Positions 1 through 8,700 of a DNA stretch of 64,000 bases are shown one piece after another. The number at the start of each line of letters is the position of its first letter. Within the stretch, counting starts at the first letter, position 1. Location: positions 1,550,001 through 1,614,000 of the forward strand of contig NZ_CP023694.1 of NCBI RefSeq assembly GCF_008705135.1. The letters are read 5' to 3'. The DNA is from Streptomyces coeruleorubidus (GTDB taxonomy: Bacteria > Actinomycetota > Actinomycetes > Streptomycetales > Streptomycetaceae). A program made the translations under genes and the position numbers. The notes beneath the pieces were generated by a model. It was not told the origin of the DNA and did not search any database. It saw nothing but the letters and a program-made list of their open reading frames with translations.

Positions 1-184
1 TCTCTGCTTCCTGTTCGGCGCGGCTCGCTTTGGCCGCGGAAAGGTGCCCGACGAAGTTGGCGTACAGACTCATGAAGGCCACCCAGAGAACGCTGTTGGG
101 CCACCAGATCAGGGTGGGGATGAGCAGCAGCGCCCACACGGCGGCCATGCAGTAGTGCAGGATCGCGGTGCGGCGGGGACTCAT
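1..184 (-). CDS. Holin-like small membrane protein, partial (C-terminus off the left edge)
   Basis: The reading frame starts at ATG 184-182, overlaps the endolysin stop as ATGA and runs off the left edge after about 61 residues. Two hydrophobic segments are visible (residues about 7-27 and 31-50), followed by a charged Ala/Lys/Glu-rich stretch, so it looks like a small membrane hairpin protein. Its place right after the endolysin and the coupled start suggest a holin or other lysis protein. That is inferred from context; no family signature was recognised. Confidence 0.6.
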   Translation of the reverse strand, partial: MSPRRTAILHYCMAAVWALLLIPTLIWWPNSVLWVAFMSLYANFVGHLSAAKASRAEQEAE

Positions 185-1119
185 GCCGTGACCTCGAAGC
201 CGTACTTGTCGCCGAGACGCTCCAGCGATACGCGGCCGGGGATGCCGTCGGCATCGGCGCCGCGGTAGCCGAGCTTCTCCTGCCACTTGGCGTATGCGGC
301 GATGGTGGTCGTGCCGAAGTGGCCGTCGCTGTACCGCTTGTTGAGCAGGCCCGCGTCGACGAGGGCGGCCTCGACGGTGCGGACGCCGCTGTAGGTGACG
401 GGCGTGCCGCGCCGGGCCGGGTTGGACTTGGCGGCGGCGACCAGCTTCGACAGGTCGACGACCGGCTTGACCGGCTTCGGTAGCGGCTTCGGCGTGGGCG
501 GCTTCGGGGTGCTGGGGGTCGCGCCGGCGAGCCGGGCGGCGACGCGCTCCAGGATGTCGTCCCAGTCCATCCCGGGCCCGCGCGGGTCGACCTTGCCGGG
601 CTGCCAGTCGAGATGCCGGATCGCCGAGCGGGCCGACCAGTCGTGCTGTCGGCAGATCGCGGTGATGACGCGGACGATCGCCTCGACCTGCTCGGGCGGC
701 CAGGGGTCGCGGCCGTCGCCCATGTTCTCGCACTCGAAGCCGTAGAAGTGCCGATTGCCGTCCGTGGTGGCCTCGTTGTCGGCGGGCGGCTGGCGCTCGG
801 CGATGACCGCGGAGAGGACGTCGGGGTCCCCCAGTCCGGCGTGGTTGGCGCGGCCGTAGCCGACGAGGTGCACCTTGCCGTCCTTGGTGATGACGCCGTG
901 GCACAGCGGGCCGGGCAGCGAGCTGTGCCCCTTGCGGCAGAGCTCGACGGTAGTGGCGGCCCCGCGGGTGACGGTGTGGTGGATCATCACCCCGTTGACC
1001 GGGCCCCACGGCCCCTTGCTGTTGCGGTTGTGGACAGTCCAGTTGCCGACCTCCACCACGTAGACGCCCTCGTCGCGCAGGCAGTCCAGGAAGGTGGCGG
1101 GAGACATGGGTGTGGCCAT
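181..1119 (-). CDS. Endolysin: N-acetylmuramoyl-L-alanine amidase with C-terminal peptidoglycan-binding domain
   Basis: A 312-residue protein starting at ATG 1119, four bases after a GGAGG. The frame is open further upstream, but that part lies over the tail gene at 1167-1778. Residues about 40-195 are an Amidase_2 (T7 lysozyme/PGRP-like) domain: the zinc-ligand region GVMIHHT (H47/H48), a central Gly/His-rich part, and RHLDWQPGKVDPRG near 168-181 with the usual late ligand His and Lys. A Pro/Lys linker (about 198-222) leads to a PG_binding_1-like domain (about 230-312). It would cut the amide bond between muramic acid and the stem peptide at host lysis. It is the penultimate gene visible in the late operon and is coupled to the holin-like gene. 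Confidence 0.9.
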   Translation of the reverse strand: MATPMSPATFLDCLRDEGVYVVEVGNWTVHNRNSKGPWGPVNGVMIHHTVTRGAATTVELCRKGHSSLPGPLCHGVITKDGKVHLVGYGRANHAGLGDPDVLSAVIAERQPPADNEATTDGNRHFYGFECENMGDGRDPWPPEQVEAIVRVITAICRQHDWSARSAIRHLDWQPGKVDPRGPGMDWDDILERVAARLAGATPSTPKPPTPKPLPKPVKPVVDLSKLVAAAKSNPARRGTPVTYSGVRTVEAALVDAGLLNKRYSDGHFGTTTIAAYAKWQEKLGYRGADADGIPGRVSLERLGDKYGFEVTA

Positions 1120-1139
1120 GAGGCCTCCAGGCGTGAAAG

Positions 1140-1155
1140 GCCCCGAGGCCGGGGC
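1140..1155 (-). terminator. Short GC hairpin between tail gene and endolysin
   Basis: GCCCCG-AGGC-CGGGGC forms a perfect 6-bp stem 12 bases past the stop of the tail gene and just before the endolysin ribosome-binding site. There is no U-tract, so it is a weak or attenuating terminator at best, or an mRNA end stabiliser. Confidence 0.35.
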
Positions 1156-1166
1156 GCGGGGCGGGG

Positions 1167-1778
1167 TTAGAGGCTGACGGTGACGCCGTTGAAGCCGATC
1201 CACGGGGGTTTGACGCTGCTGCTGAACCCGAAGACCTCGAGGTAGCCGTCCGTGCGGACGTCGAGCTTGAGGGCGATGCGGTCGCTGCTGACGTCGGAGC
1301 AGGGGATGAGGACGGTCCGCAGTGTGGATGGGCGTGCCGCGGACGGCAGGGCGGTGTTGTTGACGACGTAGTTGCTCGGAGGTGACGACGGGTACGACGA
1401 CCGGCCGAGCGCGCCCCGGAATTGCAGGCTCTCCTCGCCGCTGATGTTGAGGATCCTGTACTGCAGGGTCCCGTTGCTGTTGCCGTTCTGCGTCCAAGGG
1501 CTCTCGGGCGTGATCGTCTTCCATGTGGACTGGCCCACGGACACGGCGACCCAGGTGGTGCCGTCGTAGAGGTCGAGCCGGTTGACGTCGTTCAGCCACG
1601 TCAGCATGCCCTCGACGGGCGCGGTGAGGGTGGCGCCGCGGGCGGAGGCGGACGCGAAGCGCATGATCGAGCGCGGGGCGATGGCGTTGGCGATGTCCTT
1701 GGCGAGCTTGTTCGCGTCGGGGGCGTCGGTGAGGGAGGCGATGTTGATGCCTTGCCCGTAGTCGTCCGGTGTGGGCAC
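1167..1778 (-). CDS. Hypothetical tail-tip/minor tail protein
   Basis: A 203-residue protein starting MPTPDDYGQGINIASLTD. The N-terminal part (about 1-75) has the pattern common in actinophage tail-tip proteins, a short helical stretch followed by a segment reading like DLYDGTTWVAVS. The rest is Ser/Thr/Asn-rich and beta-predicted, fitting an adhesin or fibre-like domain. It lies between the OB-fold-like tail protein and the endolysin, where receptor-contacting proteins are usual. The role is inferred from position and composition. Confidence 0.6.
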   Translation of the reverse strand: MPTPDDYGQGINIASLTDAPDANKLAKDIANAIAPRSIMRFASASARGATLTAPVEGMLTWLNDVNRLDLYDGTTWVAVSVGQSTWKTITPESPWTQNGNSNGTLQYRILNISGEESLQFRGALGRSSYPSSPPSNYVVNNTALPSAARPSTLRTVLIPCSDVSSDRIALKLDVRTDGYLEVFGFSSSVKPPWIGFNGVTVSL

Positions 1779-1787
1779 GCGCCCCTC

Positions 1788-2390
1788 CTAGATGGTGTAG
1801 CTAAGGCCGTCGAGGGACACCCACGTCGGCAGGTTCGTGGACTGGAAGGTGCGCAGCGCCCCGGCCGCAGTGATTTCCAGGCGGCAGACGGCGGGCATCG
1901 CCCCGGCGTCGCGGGCGACCGCCCACGCCACGGCGACGCCGGGGCGGATGGCGGTCGGGATGGTGGCGAGGGTGTCGCCGTCGGCGATGGTTCCGGAGGT
2001 GGGTCCGATGCGGCCCCGCATCCAGATGCGGCGGCCTTCCCGCAGGTAGCTGGCGGTGTAGCCGTGGCCGGGGTTGGTGTATCCGGCGGCAAGGGTGAGC
2101 GGCGTCCAGTCCGGGTCGACGGTGGTGGTGCGGCCCCAGGCGAGCCAGTTGCCGCTGCTGGACTGGGTGATGACGATGACGTCACCGACGGCCGGTTGGC
2201 TGTAGGTCTCCATGCAGCGGATGTCGTCGATGCCGTCGGCGTCGACGGTGCCGTCGCCGTTCTCGGCGGTGACGACGGCGAGCCGCCAGTCGGATCCGCG
2301 CACTGAGGGTGCCCGCTCGCCGACTCGCTGCGCCTTGCGGGAGATCGCGGCGCTCAAGTCGCGGTGAACGCTCGGCGCGGGCTTGCTCAC
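1788..2390 (-). CDS. Hypothetical minor tail protein with OB-fold-like N-terminal half
   Basis: 200 residues. The GTG start overlaps the stop of the upstream DUF5047 gene as GTGA, so translation is probably coupled. Residues about 30-90 (WRLAVVTAENGDGTVDADG ... AVGDVIVITQ ... GNWLAWGR) read as a small OB-like beta-barrel of the type seen in tail hub or needle proteins. The C-terminal half is a Gly/Thr-rich beta region. A tail-tip or hub component is likely; the exact function is unknown. Confidence 0.6.
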   Translation of the reverse strand: MSKPAPSVHRDLSAAISRKAQRVGERAPSVRGSDWRLAVVTAENGDGTVDADGIDDIRCMETYSQPAVGDVIVITQSSSGNWLAWGRTTTVDPDWTPLTLAAGYTNPGHGYTASYLREGRRIWMRGRIGPTSGTIADGDTLATIPTAIRPGVAVAWAVARDAGAMPAVCRLEITAAGALRTFQSTNLPTWVSLDGLSYTI

Positions 2391-3478
2391 GCGTCCTCCT
2401 TGGCGCTGATGGTGCTGATGGGGAAGTCGCCGCCTTCGCTGAGGGGCACGGTGAAGGCTGCGGCCTGGTGGAGTTCGCGGCTGGCGTCCTCGTGCATCAC
2501 CCGCAGCACGTCGCCGGTTTCGAGTGCGGGGTTCGGCAGGGAGCTGATGTCGCCGCCTGCGTTCGGCGCCCGGCTCTTGGCGAGCTCCGCGTTGGCGGCC
2601 TGCGCGCAGGCATTGACCGTGGTGTAGGCGCTGGAGGAGATGAACTTCGGGCGCCGGCCGTAAGGCCCGTCCCAGTACGTCGGTGAGGTGGGGTCGTCAT
2701 CGACGGCCAGGTAGGAGACGGGCGGCACATTCTCCGACGTGTTCTCCCCGCGGGCGAGGACGCCGTTGCTGACGCTGTCCGAGGTCATGGCCCGGTCGCC
2801 GGAGATGTAGACGCCGCCCTCGGTCGCCTCGATCGCCCACACCGGCGGCGTGGTGAGCAGGTTCGGGAGGGCGGCGATAACGAACACGCCGTCGGCGTTG
2901 GGGTAGACCTCGGCGCCGGCGGCGGCGGCGATCTCCTGCGCGCCCGCCCACGGGTCGGCTTCGACGTCGAAGACTCTGCTGCCGATGGGGGTGTCGGTGA
3001 CGAGGCTGATGACGTCCGCGGTGGGGATGCTGCGCTGGATGAGCGCGGTGACCGCCCCGACGACGGTGCCGGTCGCCTTGTACGGCTCGGTGAACTTGTC
3101 GTCGGCGACGATCACCGACAGGTCCTTGCCCTGCAGCGTCACCGGACCCTCGGAGACGTCACCGTCCACCGAGTCCAGCCTGAACACGCCGAGCGGCACC
3201 AGCTCGCTCGTGCCGTCGCCGTAGTCGATGCCGCGGGAGATACGCAGCCGCGCGCCGTAGGTGGCGAGCTGGTCCGCGGGTGTGCGCGGGATCAGCGACG
3301 GGTCAGCGACCGTGACGCTGCAGGTGCGGCGGATTGCTTGGGCCCGGTCGACGATGACGCTGCCGCCCGTGTGCTCGAGGTCGACGACTTCACCCGTGGT
3401 GAGGAACAGCTGCACCTGCGTCGCCACCCTGTGGGACGCGGCGAGCGTCTTGAGGAATCGGTCCGAGACGGGGTACAT
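2387..3478 (-). CDS. DUF5047-type phage tail protein
   Basis: 363 residues starting MYPVSDRFLKTLAASHRVATQ. The opening segment, followed by a region on position and direction (ARLRISRGIDYGDG, LVPLGVFRLDSV), is characteristic of the DUF5047 family found just after the large minor tail protein in actinophages. The protein probably forms part of the distal tail hub. It sits three bases from the upstream tail gene and overlaps the next gene by GTGA. Confidence 0.75.
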   Translation of the reverse strand: MYPVSDRFLKTLAASHRVATQVQLFLTTGEVVDLEHTGGSVIVDRAQAIRRTCSVTVADPSLIPRTPADQLATYGARLRISRGIDYGDGTSELVPLGVFRLDSVDGDVSEGPVTLQGKDLSVIVADDKFTEPYKATGTVVGAVTALIQRSIPTADVISLVTDTPIGSRVFDVEADPWAGAQEIAAAAGAEVYPNADGVFVIAALPNLLTTPPVWAIEATEGGVYISGDRAMTSDSVSNGVLARGENTSENVPPVSYLAVDDDPTSPTYWDGPYGRRPKFISSSAYTTVNACAQAANAELAKSRAPNAGGDISSLPNPALETGDVLRVMHEDASRELHQAAAFTVPLSEGGDFPISTISAKEDA

Positions 3479-3481
3479 CGA

Positions 3482-5713
3482 TCACCCCGTTCTGCGGTTG
3501 AGGAACACGTCCTCCCAGGTGGCGAACTCGGTGAGGACGTCCTGCCAGGTGGCAAACTCGGTGAGAATGTCCTGCCAGGTGCGGCCCGCGGCGCCGTTGA
3601 CGCCGACGGTTGTCGGCATGTCCTGCTCGACGAGCGGCAGCGTCCAGGCCCGCCACTGCTCCTGCGCGAGCGCCCCGACTCGGGACTCCGTGATCTGCGC
3701 GACGGACACGTACATGTCGGTCACGCCCATCCCGGGGGCGGCCTGCCAGAGCAAGGTGTTACCCGAGTCGAGCAGCAGGTGCAGGGCTTCGCGTTCCTCG
3801 TCTGACCGGGTCCAGATGGCGAGGTTCCCTTCGAGGCCCTGCCGCCGGCCGCTGAGCACCACCTTGTTGCGGCGGCCTCGGACGACGAAGCTCGCCTGCT
3901 CGATGGGCCGCTGCCAGTCCGGCGCCCGCTGCACCAGCACCCGCATACTGCGCTGCGGGTTGGCCGGATCCTTCAGCCAGGCCGTGTTCGCGTCGGCCAG
4001 CGTGAGCGTGACCGTCTCCGATGCCCTGCTGGATGCGGTTGTGCCGTCTGCGTTGCGGATCGCGGCCAGGTAGTAGACCGGCACACCCAACGGCGCCTCA
4101 TGGTCCTCCACGACGAGCAGGTCAGAGACGATGGGCTGCATGTCGATCAGGCCGGACGCGCCACGGACGAGAGAGCGAGCCCCGTCCGGTGTGACCCGGT
4201 ACAGCGACAGGTAGAAGTCGAGCGGCATCTCCCGCAGGGTGAGCGTGATGTAGCCGTCGTCGGAATGCGCCTCGACGGCGGTCTGCGGGAGCACCTCCCA
4301 CAGCACGACCTGGTCCACGTGGAGCACGCTGGCCGTGGCGGTCGCGGTGACCACCAGCTCGATCGCCGCCTGCGTCGCTCCGGCCGGGGCGACGGCGTCT
4401 GATGGCAGCGCGTACCAGGACGAGCCCGGCATCCCCCAGTTGACGCCGGTGCTCGCGCCGAGGTCAGTGTCCGCGGCGTCGTACCAGCGGATCCGCACTC
4501 CCACCGTCGACCACGATCCGGCGTCCGGGTGGGCGAGCAGCAGGGCCCGCCAGTTCACGCCCTCCGTCACCGGGAAGCGGGCGGAGCGGACCGTGGAGGC
4601 GCTGGCGGTGCTGCTGGTGATGGCCAGCGAGTAGGAGCCTTCGAAGTAGCTGTCGCCCCATGGGCTGGTGCGGGCGAGGGTGGCCACGCCGCTGACCACG
4701 GTCCATCCGGCGACGCCCTGCTCGAAGCTCCCGTCCGCATACGGCACGACGGTGCCGGACTGAAGCTCAGGGGCTGCGGTGATGACGATGGTCTCCAGCC
4801 GCAGCACCTGTCCCGCTGACGCCCCGTCCAGGCCGGCGGCGAGCGAGCAGGTGGCGGCGTTGGCGGGCGCCTTGTCGGAGACGCGCTGCCGGTACATGCC
4901 GGTCGCCGGGGTGGGCGGCCCCAGCGTCGAGCGGGTGGCCTGGATCTGGTTGCCGTTGGAGTCGTAGTAGCGCAGCTCGATCCACGCCGTCGACGCCACG
5001 GTCGGCGGCTGCAGGTAGGCGTAGGCCAGGTACTCCTGCCCCGGCGTGACCGTCGGCCGGTCCACCGCCAGAATGCTCGCGTTGCCCGCAGCCACGGCGG
5101 TCATCGCGAGCGTCTGCCCGCCGGCGAGGTAGTTGTCGACCGCCCAGCCCATGACCGGTACCTGGCGGCTGATCGACGCGTTGACGACCGGCGCCCAGCC
5201 CGTCGCGTCCACCTCGGTGCTCTCCGTGTTGAACGGGAGCAAGTTGCCGATGGTCCGGATGGGTGCCCCGAGGTAGACGTTCTCCCAGAAGTGGGAGACG
5301 GACCCCGCAGTTTCCGTCGACGACAGGAGCACCTGCGCGTGCGTCGCCCCGCCCGGAGCCACCCCGGCGACGGACACGCGGTGCCACGCCGAGGAGGACC
5401 CCGTCGTCGGCACCGACCAGGTGATCGCGAGCTGGATCCCCCCGAACATCCAGCGGATACCGATGCGCTCCCCCACCACCCCGGCGGTGTCGGCGAACGC
5501 GTAGTACGTCGCACCGGAGGTGATCGGGTAGGAGGAGACGGTGCGGGCTTGCATCTCGCCGGCGGCCACCGACCGGACGGAAAGGCAGCCGCCCCCGCCC
5601 GTCCGGCCGCCGATCCCCGGGAGAATCGTGCAATTGAGGTGGGACGTCCAGCCCGAGGTGTTCGGGTCGATGGTCTCCGTCGTCGCGCTGAGGAGGTTCC
5701 CGGGGATCGGCAA
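3482..5713 (-). CDS. Large minor tail protein with three carbohydrate-binding-like repeats
   Basis: 743 residues. Three related beta-sandwich blocks can be seen (about 5-150, 155-310 and 320-490). The first two begin with GNLL followed by a Thr/Asp-rich stretch and a Trp, the third has a comparable opening, and each ends in a segment naming strands such as H..VSVAGVAP or Y..LPSDAVAP. They resemble CBM4/9-type jelly rolls. A FnIII-like stretch (about 492-600) and a C-terminal tail-attachment-like domain follow. The last 35 residues contain three near copies of an 11-residue unit (WQDILTEFATW, WQDVLTEFATW, WEDVFLNR). The protein probably contacts host surface glycans. Confidence 0.7.
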   Translation of the reverse strand: MPIPGNLLSATTETIDPNTSGWTSHLNCTILPGIGGRTGGGGCLSVRSVAAGEMQARTVSSYPITSGATYYAFADTAGVVGERIGIRWMFGGIQLAITWSVPTTGSSSAWHRVSVAGVAPGGATHAQVLLSSTETAGSVSHFWENVYLGAPIRTIGNLLPFNTESTEVDATGWAPVVNASISRQVPVMGWAVDNYLAGGQTLAMTAVAAGNASILAVDRPTVTPGQEYLAYAYLQPPTVASTAWIELRYYDSNGNQIQATRSTLGPPTPATGMYRQRVSDKAPANAATCSLAAGLDGASAGQVLRLETIVITAAPELQSGTVVPYADGSFEQGVAGWTVVSGVATLARTSPWGDSYFEGSYSLAITSSTASASTVRSARFPVTEGVNWRALLLAHPDAGSWSTVGVRIRWYDAADTDLGASTGVNWGMPGSSWYALPSDAVAPAGATQAAIELVVTATATASVLHVDQVVLWEVLPQTAVEAHSDDGYITLTLREMPLDFYLSLYRVTPDGARSLVRGASGLIDMQPIVSDLLVVEDHEAPLGVPVYYLAAIRNADGTTASSRASETVTLTLADANTAWLKDPANPQRSMRVLVQRAPDWQRPIEQASFVVRGRRNKVVLSGRRQGLEGNLAIWTRSDEEREALHLLLDSGNTLLWQAAPGMGVTDMYVSVAQITESRVGALAQEQWRAWTLPLVEQDMPTTVGVNGAAGRTWQDILTEFATWQDVLTEFATWEDVFLNRRTG

Positions 5714-5723
5714 GGGGTCCTCC

Positions 5724-8700
5724 TCAGCTCGCGTTGATGACGGCCATCAGTTCCTGGTTGTTGCGGTGGACGCGCACGTCGATGAAGTCGGCGAGCGCCC
5801 GATCCTGGGTGTGGATCTCCACCACGACCGGATCGTCCGCGCCGCCGGATGCGGCGAGGCGCGTCATGGTCTGCCACTGCGTCGGGGTGAGTACCGCCTC
5901 GGGCTGGCGCAGGTGGTTCACTCCGATCTGTCCGGGCCCGAGCCAGCCGCCCGAGTCGTAACCGCCCGGCCGGTTGTAGGCCCGCGGCAGGCTGCCGTAC
6001 CTCGACAAGGCGTAGCGCATCGAGGCGTACACGTTGGCCAGCGGATTCGTGCTCACCCCGTAGGAGAACGGGCCCGTGTTGCGGAACCGTCCTGCGTGGG
6101 CGCGGAACGTCGGGCCGATGACCTGCATGAGGCCGACGCTCGGAGTGCCCGCTTTCCAGTTGGAGTCCCAGCGGTTGACGATGTTCGGGTCGCCGCCGGA
6201 CTCCTGGTTCATCCTGCGCAGCGTCGCGTTGGCGTGGGCGCGCGGCTGACCGACCAGCCCGAGCGCCTGGTTGACGACCCCCCGCCAGCGCTGAACACCC
6301 TTACCACCAGACCCGGAACCGCCGCCGGTCAGGTACGGCATCGGGTCCACCGGCCGGCCGTTGATCCGCGCCTCCAGGTGGAGGTGCGGGCCAGTGACGT
6401 TGCCGGTGGCGCCGACCCGACCGATGGTCTGACCGGCCTGGACGGCCCCGTCGCGCCTCACCATGGCGGACAGGTGGGCGTACAGGGACTGCAGCCCATG
6501 CCCGTGATTGACCAGGATGTGGTTGCCGTAGGGGCCACCGGATCGGGCGGAGGCGATCTGCCCGTTGGCGACGGCGTGCACCGCCTTGCCGACCGCAGCC
6601 GGGAAGTCCAGGCCCGTGTGACGGCCAGAGCTCCACATGCGGCCGGCCACGCCGAACCGGGTGCCGTACTTGGCGTCGACGGGCTTGACCCACTGGCCGC
6701 CGCCCATCTGGGAGTCCTCGGATCCCCTGATGAAGGCGAGCGCCTTGTTCAGCAGCGACGTCGGCAGCGCCTTGGCGAGCGCACCGAATCCCTTCGTGCC
6801 GCCGGGGATCCTGCTGATGAGGTCCCGGATGGGCTTGGCGGCGAGCTGGGCGGCCTTGTACACGCCGCCGAGCACCCAGTCTTTGCCCGCCTTGACCAGG
6901 TTGCCGAGCTTGTCGAGGGTGCCGCCGAACCAGTCGTCCACGCCGCCGTGGTGGCCGACGATGCCGCCCTCGGCGAACCCGCCGAGCATGCGGCGCACCC
7001 CGGACACGCCGCCGCGGTTACCCGCGTCGTTCAGGGCGTGCACCGTGCCCGGGCCGATACCGCGGACGACCTCGGGTACGAGGACGCCTTCGCCGCGGCG
7101 CATCGGGTACCACGTGTCGTCCTTCTTCTGTGCCTGGTAGCCGTCCAGCACGCCGCCGCGGGCGAAGCCCTTGGGCTTGAACTCGGGCAGCTTGTCGATG
7201 GGCAGTACCTTGGCGGCGGCGTTCCACAGGCCGCGGACGCCCTTGTTGTAGACGATGTCGATCACCCATTTGATGGGTGCCTTCGTCGCCTCCTTGATCT
7301 TGTTCCAGGCTGTTGCGATGCCCTTCCGCGCCAGATCGAAGGCGCCGACCATCTTGTCCTTGAGCGTCGTTCCCCAGCCGGGCACGGTCTGCGTGAAGAA
7401 CGTCTTGATCGGCGACAGGATGTGCCGCTTGATCCATCCCCAGACGTTGTTGATGCCGTCTCGCATGGACAGGTAGGCGCCGATGACCCGGACGCTCAGC
7501 AGCCGGGCCCAGCCCGGCACGGTCTGCGTGAAGAACGTCTTGATCGGCGTGAAGATCTTGTCTCGGATGAAGTTCCAGGCCGTGGAGATGCCGGTCTGGA
7601 TGCCGCGCCACACCGGCAAGATCACCTTGTCGCGCAGCCAGATCATCGCCGGGCCGAGCCGGTCGGCGACCCACCCCACCAGCGACGCGATGACCGTGAT
7701 CAGGCTCGTCAGCCAGCCGATCGCCTTCTGCAGAGCGCCAGCGAGGAGCCCGGCCAAGAACCCGGCAAGCTCCAGCAGCGGCGGCAGCAGCCACGACAGC
7801 ACCTTCACCGCGAGCTCCAGCACCAGCGCCACGATCTTCGCCAGCGACGGGATGATCGGCACCAGGGCCAGGGTCAGCTGCACGAACGACGGCATCAACT
7901 GGCCCAGCAGTCCGGCCGCCAGCGACACCACCTGGCCGATCAGCTGCCCGATCAGCGGCCACAGCGGTTCCAGTGCCGTGAACAGGGTGAGGATCGCAGT
8001 GGTAAGCGGCGGCATGGCCTGCAGCAGCAGGCCGGCGAATAGGTCGCCGAGCTGGGCCACCAGCGGCGCCAGGCTGGCGATGATCGGGACCAGGGCCTGT
8101 CCCAGCTGGGTGGCGATCTGCGCGATCGGCGGCAGCAGGGCGACCGCTGCCTCCGCGATCGCCCCGAAAGCGCTCGCCACCGCGGGCAGCATCGGCTGCA
8201 GCGCAGCGAACACCTGCTGCACCAACTGCAAGGCGATCGGGATCAGCGGCTCGATCGCCGACATCAGCTCCAGGAAGACCTGCGTGATCATCTCTGCGAC
8301 CTGCGTCAGGATCGGCGAGAGCGCCTGCACCACCGACGTCAGCGGCCCAACCAGCGCAGCCACCAGGCCCGTCACGAGCGCGATCACCGGCTGGAGGGCC
8401 GGAGCCAGAGCAGTGACGATCGAGGAGATCAGGGCGGCGATCGGCTGCAGCAGCGGCATGACCGCCTGCACCACCTGCACGATCGCCGCACCCACCTGAA
8501 CCAGGACCGGCATCAGCGCCTGCACGATCGGCATTAGGACGGCGCCGAGCGTCGTAGCGAGTTGCTGCAGAACCGGCCCGAGGGCGGTTGCCAGCTGGGC
8601 GATCGGTGCCGCGATGGCGGCCATCAAGGGCACGGCGGCCTGCACGACCGCCCCGATGACGGGGACGATCGCGGAGACGATCTGTGCCACCGACGCGAAC

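Noticed and set aside
44..268. A 74-codon plus-strand frame at the left edge
   Set aside because: It is opposite the holin-like gene and endolysin end and has no family features.
5541..8042. An 833-codon plus-strand frame
   Set aside because: It is the complement of the tape measure, where M23 and transglycosylase motifs are found. No ribosome-binding site or family signature.
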